The notes under the pieces: model-generated
Told to the model about the DNA's origin: nothing
The model's input: only the letters and a program-made list of their open reading frames with translations
Database searches by the model: none
In this document: positions 21,234 to 30,900 of the stretch, in pieces
How positions within the stretch are numbered: the stretch's first letter is position 1
Layout of the letters: each line of letters opens with the position of its first letter
Translations under genes and position numbers: made by a program
Origin: Didymella arachidicola
Taxonomy: Eukaryota > Ascomycota > Dothideomycetes > Pleosporales > Didymellaceae
NCBI GenBank assembly: GCA_016630955.3
Contig: CM050000.1
Coordinates: 1,240,001-1,304,000, forward strand
Direction: 5' to 3'
DNA: 64,000 nucleotides

Positions 21234-21807
21234 ATGCCGTTCATAGCGTCAGGATGTGCAAAAGAGGGGTTCGCGGCGGCTATCACGGAGAACCGGGCGA
21301 GTATTCGGGATAATCCAAAGAGATGGACAGCTGTCTACTGCAAGCTGACCTATCATCAACGAAATGTCTACGTGACGGTGGATTCGCTCACCCAGGTACC
21401 TATCGAGGTCATCCCATTCGGGGTCCCACAGACCATACCAGTGGATCTATTCAACCCCACTTATCTTGAGCAGTTGCTGGCAGCCGGATCTAAGGTGCTG
21501 AAAACCAGGAGCAACAATTTGCCGGTAGAGGACCTACCCCGATATCTGGATCGCCTGTTCCGCAGTGAGTTATCGCCGACGACCTGTTGCATCTGGTGCC
21601 TACCAAGGAGGCGTAGGAAAAGATCAGTTCCTCGCTTCAGAGCCGAATTATACCCGTAACACATCTTTACCGTCATGGTTAGATAGTCACGCGATGTATG
21701 TGCCCTTCAAGACTTTAAAATCTGTGGAGAATTCAGCGACTGTTGCATATCGAGCTCGGACGAAGTATTTCACAGCCGAGCCCAATTGCCGACCACGACA
21801 ATTTTAA
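21234..21807 (+). other. Unrecognised candidate gene with possible intron
   Basis: The frame from 21234 reads MPFIASGCAKEGF and VYVTVDSLTQVPIEVIPFG, reaching a perfect GTGAGT donor-like site near 21565. A second frame (to 21807) reads SEPNYTRNTSLPSW after possible CAG acceptors near 21610-21640. A two-exon gene of about 170 residues is conceivable. No family is recognised. Confidence 0.25.
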
Positions 21808-22294
21808 CATACTACTCGTTGCGCGTGTGGAATGTTTGCTAAATTCACAATGGAACGAACTGGAGGGAATATAACGACGATCCGATGAATAAGACACCAT
21901 CTTTCGACAACGTTGCAAACCGATCTGGACCCCCATGGACACCTCCTGATATGACCTTCTGGATTGAGTCGATAGATGATGACGGGCGCCGGACCAGGTG
22001 TTACTCGGCACCCCTATAGCAAACCGAGGGGTTCGCCTTAAAGCTGAATATCCTTAGCCAGACTGTCTTAGGGCGCAAGGGGGATTGTCGTGAAGGTGTA
22101 GTAGAGGCAGACGTGTCCACCACTCTAATAGCTTGTGCTAACGCGACCGCTTATAATAATGTAATGTGTTAGTCTATAGGAGCACTCGGCTAGTAGCAAC
22201 AATTTTAGACTAGTTGTTTACCTAATAGCTTAAGCACTACTAATTGATATAGTTTCTAGAAAATAAATAATACTAATATACTATTTATAGTATA

Positions 22295-22363
22295 ACGTGT
22301 TTCCCCACCGAGCCGCCCACCCCCACCGAGTCGCCCGCCCTCACCAAAATCGCGACTATTACA
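22295..22363 (+). repeat. Terminal inverted repeat of the intact pogo-like element
   Basis: 69 bp identical to the reverse complement of 24074-24142, next to the TA target site. Confidence 0.93.
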
Positions 22364-22414
22364 CGATTATTACGCTCGACCACAACGCTGCATAAATACA
22401 GTATCAATCTCAAA

Positions 22415-24061
22415 TTAATCCTTAGAAGCGTCGCTATCGACTGAATCTACTATTTCTGCAGTGCAGGTGCGCGCGTTGTGGCCAGTCTTGCCACAACGCC
22501 CGCAGTGCCTCTCTTTGCGCACCCTCTTCGCTGGCGGTTCTGCTGCCTCCTGGCCGCCACCGTCCTTCTCAGCTATCAAATCCTGTACGTCACCCACTGT
22601 AAGACTCTCCTCTGTCCGAATATACTTTCTCTTGCGACTGCGCTGCTCTGTTAAGGCGTCAATTGACTTCCGAAGCCCTGCCAGTTCCCTAGCTTGTAAT
22701 AGTGAATTGTGGCCTATTACAGCCATGCCTTTTGTGAGCGAGTCAACTGCTTGCAGAAGAGGAGAGATAGGAGACTCTCTGTGCCTTTGTATGCGCTCAC
22801 GAACTAGCGTAGACTGCGCCTCCATCTCTTTTATTGTGGCTGGCGTTTTGGACTCCCAAGGGGTGTCCTCTGGTAGTGGAGGTGTTGGTGTACGAAGCAC
22901 CACATCAAGCTTTGATAACACCCGCTCTGGGTCGTGAGGTACTAAACCAGCGCCTCTAAAGCTTGCTAGGATATTTTCCTTTGTAATTGCCTTGTTAAAA
23001 GCAATGTGAAAGGCTGGTAGAAAGGTCTCTTTCTTAACTTGAGTGACAGAGTACCTTGCCCAGCTGTCGATCTCAGCGTAGTACGCCCGCTTCAAGGGGG
23101 CAAAACAGCCCACGTCAAGCGGCTGTAATAGGTGCGACGAGTGTGGGGGCATACACAGGGTGATAATCTTGTGTTCTGCGCAATATTGGTGAAATGCAGC
23201 AGAGCTGTGGCTCTCATGGCCGTCCACAATTAGTAGACGGTACACACCCACAGTACGCTCCTTTGTATGCGCGTCAAAGTGCTTCAGCCACTTTAGACCA
23301 AGCTCATTTGTTGTCCAGCCGTTAGAGCTAGTCTCAATTACCCAGTCGCGAGGCAGGCCTGGGTACCAGCTTGATATAAGGACCTTACCACCAAAGATAA
23401 TGAAGGGTGGGATAGCCCAGCCAGCAGCGCAGATGCCCTGGATGATTGTGACCCAGTCACGGTTGCCTGGCTGTATCTTCTTTGGATTGGTTCGCTTCTC
23501 AGAGCCTGTAAAGACCATCTGAGCGTTAATTATGCCCATCATGAACCCAGACTCATCAAAGTTATGTGTGTCTTCAGCAAGGATGCCGTACTTCTCCTTT
23601 GTTGTCCTTACTAGCTCGAACCAGGGCGTTATAACGCGTGGGTCTTCGTTTAGGGCTCGCTGACGATCGTATGGACGGCTGCGTCGAAGCTTGACTTCCT
23701 TGGTACGCGTTCTGAACCTGTCTACCCAGTGCTTGCCAACAGGTCCTTCACCGCGCGCAGCAAGGAGATCATTCGCCATTTCTTCCACCATAGCCCTTGT
23801 AGCGCCTATTCCTCGTGCGTCTAGGTCAAGTATACGCGCGACTATTACATCCTCCTCTAGCTTTTTTAGCTTCTTCGAGTTAGGCTCAGTATCGCGTCGT
23901 GAAGGCTTTCCAGCGCGTCGGTCTCTTAGCGTTGTTCGGGGGACAGCAAAGGCCCTAGACGCGTGCCTAGTACTGTCGGGTTCAGCGGCTTTTGTAGCCT
24001 GGATAGCAAGGTATAGTGTACCTTCGTTATAGGTCGATTGCGCGTCGCGTTGTGGCGGCAT
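22415..24061 (-). CDS. Fot1/pogo-like DDE transposase with C-terminal zinc knuckle
   Basis: 548 residues. The N terminus has a psq-like helix-turn-helix (FAVPRTTLRDRRAGKPSR) and a CENP-B-type domain (VGKHWVDRFRTR). The DDE core has Asp169 (HNFDESGF), Asp280 (LIVDGHESH) and Asp316 (LLQPLDVGCF); the 35-residue gap between the last two fits DD35D. The last ~35 residues contain CGRCGKTGHNARTC, a CCHC zinc knuckle more often seen in retroelement Gag, which may help bind nucleic acid. The gene is complete and would mobilise its own element and related ones. It is related to the transposases at 50136 and 52056. Confidence 0.93.
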   Translation of the reverse strand: MPPQRDAQSTYNEGTLYLAIQATKAAEPDSTRHASRAFAVPRTTLRDRRAGKPSRRDTEPNSKKLKKLEEDVIVARILDLDARGIGATRAMVEEMANDLLAARGEGPVGKHWVDRFRTRTKEVKLRRSRPYDRQRALNEDPRVITPWFELVRTTKEKYGILAEDTHNFDESGFMMGIINAQMVFTGSEKRTNPKKIQPGNRDWVTIIQGICAAGWAIPPFIIFGGKVLISSWYPGLPRDWVIETSSNGWTTNELGLKWLKHFDAHTKERTVGVYRLLIVDGHESHSSAAFHQYCAEHKIITLCMPPHSSHLLQPLDVGCFAPLKRAYYAEIDSWARYSVTQVKKETFLPAFHIAFNKAITKENILASFRGAGLVPHDPERVLSKLDVVLRTPTPPLPEDTPWESKTPATIKEMEAQSTLVRERIQRHRESPISPLLQAVDSLTKGMAVIGHNSLLQARELAGLRKSIDALTEQRSRKRKYIRTEESLTVGDVQDLIAEKDGGGQEAAEPPAKRVRKERHCGRCGKTGHNARTCTAEIVDSVDSDASKD

Positions 24062-24144
24062 AGTAATAGTTGTTGTAATAGTCGCGATTTTGGTGAGGGC
24101 GGGCGACTCGGTGGGGGTGGGCGGCTCGGTGGGGAAACACGTTA

Positions 24145-25194
24145 CTACCTATAAATCTATATAAATAGTATAATAGGCTAGGCCTAGAACTAATATAATA
24201 GAGCTTACTACCTTTTAGCTAACTACTATTAGCTCTAGAGGTCCTAACAGCCTATAAGGCTAGCGTACTAGGTATAGAAAGGTATATAGCTCTATTTCTA
24301 TAGTTTCTAATTTTCTAGCAAATAGTCTATAGTCTATAAATAGATACTATACCTACTTATACTACCTAATAATATATTATATTCCTTTAACCTAGAGATT
24401 TATAGTATAGGTCTTAATATTCAATTTACTTACTTTCTAGAAAAGAAGGTAGAAGAAAAGAATAATAAGTATTTATTAGCTTTAGAGGTTCTAATAGCCT
24501 ATAGGGCTAGTATACTAGTGTTACGAACTCTTATACCAGCCAATTGCTGACAGGCTGTCAGCGCTCAAGAAAAGGACTCGGGCAGTATGGTTACGGGGGC
24601 TCCCCGTGCGGCACGGTTGTGACGTGGTGTTCCACGGTCACGTGACCTCGCTCACGCCTTGGCACTCGAGCAAGTGGACCCTCACGTGCCCAGCTCACGC
24701 AGCTCACGTCGAGCAAGTCGAGCAGACGCTCACGAAGCTCACGTCGAGCAAGTCGAGCATAGGATATCTCTTTAGTATATAAGTACGTAGGAACACAACC
24801 CTTATGGTTCGTGTTCAACCTAAGTTATCAAGTTTGTCTTTGGATCTCAAAACCAACCTTCGAGCTAGACAGTCTACTCTGTACTACTCATCGTTACCCT
24901 GCTCTCAAGACTGACAGATCGTATCTGTACACCTTATTGCAACCAACCCCTTCGGCTTCTTGTCACCGTACTCATCCCCGAGAACCAATAGAATTAGTGC
25001 TTACGAGCTTTGCTTAAAGTACGACTTCAACAACTAGATATAAAAAGGTATATAGCTCTATTTCTATAGTTACTAGTTTTTTAGTAAATAGTTTATAGTC
25101 TATAAATAGATACTATACCTTCTTATACTACCTAATAAAATATTATATACCTCTTATCTAAAGATTTATAGTATAGGTCTTAATAGTACTCTAT
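24145..25194. other. AT-rich RIP-like relic interrupted by a solo LTR
   Basis: Very AT-rich sequence dominated by TATA, TAG and CTA strings, no ORFs. A solo LTR sits at 24519-25032. The same kind of sequence continues after retrotransposon A at 32362-32889, so A was inserted in it. The original element is not identifiable here. Confidence 0.6.
24519..25032 (+). mobile_element. Solo LTR of the gypsy family (U3 type 1)
   Basis: 514 bp, TGTTACGAAC...CTTCAACA, flanked by the 5 bp duplication ACTAG (24514-24518, 25033-25037). The 3' half matches the other LTRs of the window; the 5' half is unlike them. It contains the palindrome GTCACGTGAC at 24637-24646 and a TATATAAG promoter box near 24775. 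It results from recombination between two LTRs. Confidence 0.9.
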
Positions 25195-25644
25195 TGTTAC
25201 GATCTCCGAGTTGCGAGGTACTGATAGGAAGCGGGGCATCGCTAAGGATGACAGCGTGTCACCAATCACGGGACTCCGGGATGGCATGACCTCCGGGGAT
25301 GGCATGACCTCCGGGGATGGCACGACCTCCGGGATGGCAAGACCTCCGGGGATGGCACAACCCTTGGGATGACCTCCATTACCTTCACTATATAATCTAG
25401 TAGGAACACAACTCTTACAGTTCGTGTTCAATCCTAAGTTAAAGTTTGTCTTTGGATCTCAAACCCAACCTTCGAGCTAGACAGTCTACTCTGTACTACT
25501 CATCGTTACCCTGCTCTCAAGACTGACAGATCGTATCTGTACACCTTATTGCAACCAACCCCCTCGGCTTCCTGTCACCGTACTCATCCCTGAGAACCAA
25601 TAGAATTAGTGCTTACGAGCTTTGCTTAAAGTACGACTTCAACA
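25195..25644 (+). repeat. 5' LTR of copy A
   Basis: 450 bp, TG...CA. U3 has an array of CTCCGGGAT/CTCCGGGGAT-containing units, TATA box at 25389-25396, and GTGTTCAA at 25424-25431 where the transcript should start. Confidence 0.93.
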
Positions 25645-25646
25645 TT

Positions 25647-25654
25647 TTGAACAC
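25647..25654 (+). promoter_or_regulatory. Putative self-priming primer-binding site of copy A
   Basis: TTGAACAC lies 2 nt after the 5' LTR and is the exact complement of GTGTTCAA at 25424-25431, 35 nt after the TATA box. There is no TGG start as in tRNA-primed elements. Self-priming by the RNA 5' end is known for the Tf1/sushi group; here it is inferred. Confidence 0.55.
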
Positions 25655-25661
25655 CCCCAAG

Positions 25662-27914
25662 ATGAGTACTACCTCAGGATCCCGTGCTACCCCAAGCAAC
25701 TCCAACGCATCACGCCGCACGGCTGATGACGATCTCGACATGGACGAGGAGGCAGCGGCGCCTGCCCCTACCAGTGTTTACCCAGTGGCTAAACCCGAGG
25801 CCTTTGATGGCACTCGCGACAAGCTGGAAGACTGGCTCATAAAGTTCGATCTGTTTTTCATGTTCCAAGGAGAACGCATCCCAGAGGAGAAACGTGTCAC
25901 TTTTGTGAGTACGTTTATGAAGGATCGCGCGTTCACTTGGATCAAACCCTTTATTCGCCGTTACCACGACGGAGCAAGCAACTCAGCAGACATCGACCCA
26001 TGGATCGAAGACTTCGATCTGTTCAAGGAACAGATTCGCCAAGTATTTGGAGTACACAACGAACCAACCATCGCCCGACGTGAGATTCAGCGCATCCGAC
26101 AAACTGCGTCCGCCGCCGACTACGCTGCTAAGTTTCAGCAAGTAGCTACGTTCACCGGCTGGGACGACGTTGCACTGATGACCATGTTCAAACAAGGCCT
26201 TAAGCCTAAGGTCAAGGAAGAGCTCATGCGGACTGCCGCAGCTACCGATACCTTCGACGCGTTAGTAAACGAAGCAATCAGTATCGACGTCAAGCTCTAC
26301 GACCTTCAACAAGAATTACGAGAGGACCCTCGTGTGCGAGTCGTGACTCAGGTCGCTCGCCCACCCCAGGCTCCACGCAACCAGTGGCGCAACAACAACT
26401 ACCGCCGTGGTCAACGTGGTGGCCTTTACCAAGCCAACATGGGACGCCGTGTCCACAACGATACGAACAGTGGATACTACGGTCCTGCAGCAATGGACCT
26501 CTCCAACATCAACAAAGGACCTGAACGATGGAATGAGAAAAAGAAGGGTAGTAACAACCGCGGTGATAAGTCTTCAGTGACTTGTTACGGCTGTGGCAAG
26601 ACAGGCCACTACGCCCGCGACTGTCGCATGAAGAACAAAGTGACCAGACAGCTGAACATGCTGGCTCATGACGACAGCGGCGACCAAGAGTGGGAGGTCG
26701 TTACTAATGAGATGGGACGTCTCATGGAAGACCCCACTTCCGGACTTGACAACGACTACATCGAGGAGTCCGATGAGGATGCTCCAAGCAAGCAAATCCG
26801 GTCACCAACACCCTACCCTAAGGAAGAGTGGATTGACAATGATCCCCGTCAACACCATGTGGTAGAGTGCGACATTAAGGACGGCAGCGCTATTGTTGGC
26901 AAACGATACTACGATTCCTTTTTCCGGCTCAACGACAAGTACTATTCAAAGGAAGGGAAACGTTTAATTGTATGCGACAGAGCACAACATAGTCAGGACA
27001 TGATGGTCTCGCGCGACCAATCCACCCAGACTCCTGTCTTCCAAGAACCTCAAGTACCAACGATAAACTTGACCATTGTCAACAACATCCCAGAGCACAA
27101 GGGAGAAGCGTCATCCGTCACTATTCAGACACCAAGCCTACAGGATGTCGAGTCTGTCCGTGATTGGATGACGGAAGAAAATATTCAACGGTCAAGACGG
27201 TACTTGCTCGGTGACCCCGAAGCACTTAAGAGATTCGACCAACAGGTAGCCAATGCACAGAAAACCAACAAAGAATGGCACACGGAAGACTTTATCCGCT
27301 GGAAAGAAAGCAACTCTGCAACTCAGCAACAGCTGGACGACTACAACTTATACGCTCGAAGTCGAGACGAACCCGACTTCGACCGACAGCCCGCTTTGCC
27401 AACGCCGAGCTATACGTTGAAGCTGTTCCAGGATATTCGAAACCCGTACCATCCTCGACTACCACCTACGCAGTGCTACCACGAAGCCTGCGAAGACCAC
27501 AGACAGTACAAACTGAACAGTGGATGGTTTCCGAGTAAGCCCGAGGGCTGCGAGGAATACTGGTGGGAATGTACGGATACCTATTGCGCAGAGCACTTGT
27601 GGGATAAACGCACGAATCTCCACTTTCCAAGAATTGAATGTGTGGAAGACATATTCAACATGCACATGGTCCAAAACGAGAGGTGCTACGGCCAAGAATG
27701 GGCTGAGTGCTTCCATCCGAAGTGCAGGAACCACGAGACGCTAAAACGCCTGAGCGGTTTCATGCCCCAGGACGAGTCTTTTTTAGACATATGGCAAACG
27801 GACGCCAAGGACGACCCGGACGAGAGCTTTTTCTCAACGCAGTCCAGGGCTCCCGGAATCGACGTCAGGATTCCAATGAGGCCCAGTCCCTCATCAAATT
27901 CCCTGTTGTGCTAG
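25662..27914 (+). CDS. gag: Gag polyprotein of copy A
   Basis: 750 residues from the ATG at 25662, 17 nt after the LTR. A capsid-type domain lies at about 50-210 (FDGTRDKLEDWLIKFDLFF, AFTWIKPFIRRY, AADYAAKFQQVATFTGW). A CCHC zinc knuckle follows at 308-321 (CYGCGKTGHYARDC). Unusually, ~430 more residues come after the knuckle. They contain three C-X4-C-X2-H motifs at 605 (CYHEACEDH), 637 (CTDTYCAEH) and 683 (CFHPKCRNH), which may bind metal. The pol frame is entered by a -1 shift at 27779-27785; unshifted ribosomes add 43 codons to the TAG at 27912. It assembles the virus-like particle. Confidence 0.93.
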   Translation: MSTTSGSRATPSNSNASRRTADDDLDMDEEAAAPAPTSVYPVAKPEAFDGTRDKLEDWLIKFDLFFMFQGERIPEEKRVTFVSTFMKDRAFTWIKPFIRRYHDGASNSADIDPWIEDFDLFKEQIRQVFGVHNEPTIARREIQRIRQTASAADYAAKFQQVATFTGWDDVALMTMFKQGLKPKVKEELMRTAAATDTFDALVNEAISIDVKLYDLQQELREDPRVRVVTQVARPPQAPRNQWRNNNYRRGQRGGLYQANMGRRVHNDTNSGYYGPAAMDLSNINKGPERWNEKKKGSNNRGDKSSVTCYGCGKTGHYARDCRMKNKVTRQLNMLAHDDSGDQEWEVVTNEMGRLMEDPTSGLDNDYIEESDEDAPSKQIRSPTPYPKEEWIDNDPRQHHVVECDIKDGSAIVGKRYYDSFFRLNDKYYSKEGKRLIVCDRAQHSQDMMVSRDQSTQTPVFQEPQVPTINLTIVNNIPEHKGEASSVTIQTPSLQDVESVRDWMTEENIQRSRRYLLGDPEALKRFDQQVANAQKTNKEWHTEDFIRWKESNSATQQQLDDYNLYARSRDEPDFDRQPALPTPSYTLKLFQDIRNPYHPRLPPTQCYHEACEDHRQYKLNSGWFPSKPEGCEEYWWECTDTYCAEHLWDKRTNLHFPRIECVEDIFNMHMVQNERCYGQEWAECFHPKCRNHETLKRLSGFMPQDESFLDIWQTDAKDDPDESFFSTQSRAPGIDVRIPMRPSPSSNSLLC
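27779..27785 (+). promoter_or_regulatory. -1 ribosomal frameshift site, T TTT TTA
   Basis: The heptamer is in the correct phase (gag codons TCT TTT TTA) and the next -1 codon begins the protease-pol reading frame. The same heptamer type is used by some retroviruses. It is present in all four copies of the window at the same distance from the third C-X4-C-X2-H motif of Gag (71 nt, checked in A and D). Confidence 0.75.
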
Positions 27915-30900
27915 AAGGCACCAGGATGACGGCATTGTTGGACTCAGGAGCACAGAGCAACTACGTGTCTCAATCCGCTATCGCGCAAGCAGGCTTGCAG
28001 AAGCGAAGAAAGGAGGAACCATACCCTTTACGAGTAGCCAACGGAGAACCAATGCCAGGAGAGTCGACTGTGACCCACGAAGTGGTACAGCGACGTCTGA
28101 AAGTATTCAACCACGAGGAATTGATAGACCTAGATGTTCTGGGAACGGCCGCCCATGATATCATATTAGGACTCCCTTGGTTAAGAGAGCACAATCCATG
28201 GATCGACTGGAAGAACCAGCGAATAACGCTCACGTGTCACGGATCAGGTACACCCGGACAGCGACCCGCGCAGCTCACGACGCAGCTGGTGGATGAGAAG
28301 GAGATTAACAACATCTCTTCGAACAAGACGCGCCAAGTTAGAGCGGTCGACCGCGCAGATACCAACCAGCCCCAGGATCACAAAGCGACGGTTAAGGAGG
28401 ACAGTACAACTCCTGACATCCCGGACGAATACAGAGAGTTTATAGACCTCTTCCGCGATGAGAAGACTGCGAAGGCATTACCGCAGCACCAAGAATGGGA
28501 CCACGAGATTAAGCTCGAGCCAGGCAAGAAGCCCCCATTCGGGCCCATATACCAGATGTCAGAAAAGGAACTTGAGGAGCTGCGCAACTACCTTAAGGAG
28601 AACCTCGACAAAGGATTCATTCGAGAATCAGAATCCCCAGCAGGATTTCCCGTTCTATTCGTACCAAAGAAAGATGGCAAGCTACGACCTTGCATCGATT
28701 ACCGAAAGCTCAACGATATCACGATTAAGAATCGTTACCCGCTACCGAACATCAGCGAACTTCAGGATCGGTTAGCAGGAGCACAGTACTTCACTGCGTT
28801 AGACTTAAGAGGAGCATACAACCTCATCCGCATGAAGGAGGGCGAAGAATGGAAGACGGCGTTTAGAACCCGTTATGGTCATTACGAGTATTTGGTTATG
28901 CCGTTCGGGCTCACCAACGCACCAGCGACATGTCAAGCCCTAATCAACAACGTACTAAGGGCACACTTGGACATTACCGTGGTGGCGTACCTCGATGACA
29001 TCCTAGTGTACAGCAAAACACTAGAAGAGCATGTCGAACACGTACGACAAGTGCTTGCCTGCCTAGGAGCAGCGCACCTACGCTTGAAACCCGAGAAGTG
29101 CGAGTGGCACAAGGAGGAAGTCGAATTCCTAGGGTTTGTAGTGGGACGATATGGAGTCAAGATGAGCCAAGCAAAGATTCAGGTTGTGAAGGATTGGCCA
29201 ACACCCAAAACCGTTAAGAACATTCAAGAGTTCCTTGGGTTTGTCAACTTCAACCGACGCTTCATCAAGGATTACTCCACGAAGGCCTTGCCGCTTACGA
29301 AACTTACGCGGAAGGACACACCCTTCAAATGGGGCGAGGATCAGGACAAAGCTTTTGAAACGTTGAAACAGGCTTGTATAGATCCACCCACGTTGGTTAC
29401 ATTCAGGAGCGGAGAACCGCTACGAATGGAAACAGATGCCTCAGATCTGGCATTAGGAGCATGCATCACACAGGAACGAGATGGTCAATGGCACCCGATT
29501 GCCTACTACTCACGCAAGTTCTCAGGACCCGAAGAACGATACGACGTACACGACAAAGAACTGCTCGCGATCGTATCTGCCCTAGAACATTGGCGAGTCT
29601 ACGCTGAAAGTTGTTCGGAACTTACGATCTACACGGATCACAAAAACCTGGTACATTTCACGACAACAAAGGTATTGAACAGACGACAAGTACGATGGTC
29701 TGAGACCCTCGGACAATATAAGTTCAAGATCCTCTATACACCAGGAAAGGACAACGGTAGAGCCGACGCACTCAGTCGACGACACGACCTCGCAGGATCC
29801 AAGACGATCAACGAATCGGCGATCCTTGGTATCAATAGCGACGGATCGTTAGGACCGTCCCAGCAGCTCAACAATATGATGCTAGTACGCCAAGAGCATC
29901 ATGTACCATCACAGGTACCAGAGGAACTGGAGGAAGAAGTCATAAGCAGTCACCACGATGACCCGCTTCATGGACACCCCGGTATCACCAGAACAATGGA
30001 ACTCATCAAGAGACATTACGAGTTCCCAAACATGCGCGACAAGGTCGCCAAGTTCATCAAGAATTGTGTAAGCTGTCAGCAGAACAAACACAGCACGCAC
30101 GCCAAGTATGGAGAAGCACAGGCAATGGAGCCGCCAACGGCACCATGGACGAACATCACGATGGATTTCGTTACACAGCTACCTATCTCCAAGGATCCTG
30201 TAACAGGATACACCTATGACTCAATCTTCGTTGTAGTCGATCGATTCACGAAAGCCGCTGAGTTTGTGCCTTTCCGCCACAGCTACACTGCAGAGCAGCT
30301 CGCACGAGTGTACCTGGATAGGATTGTTCGACACCACGGCATTCCCGAATCAATCATCAGCGATAGAGACAAGTTGTTTACATCGAACTATTGGACCACG
30401 CTGTTAGCAGCTATTGGTACCAAGAAAAAACTGTCAACCGCGTATCATCCGCAGACGGATGGCCAAACAGAACGAGTAAACCAAACAATGGAGACGTACC
30501 TCCGCATCTACTGCAACCAGCAGCAAGACAACTGGGTTTCACTGCTACCTATGGCACAAATCGCGTACAACAACAAATTGTCAGAAGCAACAGGCGTAAC
30601 GCCGTTCTTCGCAAACCACGGGAGACACCCAAATCTCTTTACCAGATCATTGGACAGTAACATTCAAACGGAATCAGCGATTAACTCCGTCGAAGCACTG
30701 AAGGAAGTACACAGAAAATCGCTCGATAACATCGCCAAAGCTCAGTCACGAAGCATCTCTTACGTTAACAAGAAACGAAAAACGGCGCCTCTGCTAAAGG
30801 AGGGGGATAAAGTGTATCTCCTTACGAAAAACCTACGCACACGGCGACCAACGAAAAAACTGGACAAAGTCAAGGTCGGACCATTTTTCATTTCCAAGCA

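Larger units (their letters stand above)
19771..22294. other. 2.5 kb gene-poor region, possibly decayed host sequence
   Basis: No known family is recognised. Two frames (20598-21011 and 21234-21807) are listed separately as weak candidates. Base composition becomes AT-rich from about 22090 towards the transposon at 22295. Confidence 0.4.
22295..24142 (-). mobile_element. Intact Fot1/pogo-like DNA transposon
   Basis: 1848 bp with perfect 69 bp inverted repeats (22295-22363, 24074-24142) starting ACGTGTTTCC, flanked by TA at 22293-22294 and 24143-24144. Each repeat contains a doubled sub-motif CCACCGAG(C/T)CGCCC, presumably where the transposase binds. One uninterrupted transposase gene fills it, so it may be active. 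Confidence 0.93.

Noticed and set aside
24811..25017. Recurrent 60-68 codon ORF in the LTR 3' halves (starting MFNLSYQV)
   Set aside because: Open in several LTRs only because the DNA is nearly identical; the apparent start is a GTG codon and no motif is present.
25647..25661. Extended Gag start upstream of the ATG (also at 41927 and 56343)
   Set aside because: It would begin at TTG or GTG in the LTR or primer site; the first ATG (MSTTSG) is shared by all copies.
27707..27784. Pol start at GTG 27707 as an independent initiation site
   Set aside because: Not ATG, lies within gag, and the conserved slippery heptamer gives a better entry to the frame.
28458..28775. 105-codon frames overlapping pol in all copies
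   Set aside because: Arg/Ser-rich shadows of RT; differences between copies follow the pol frame.
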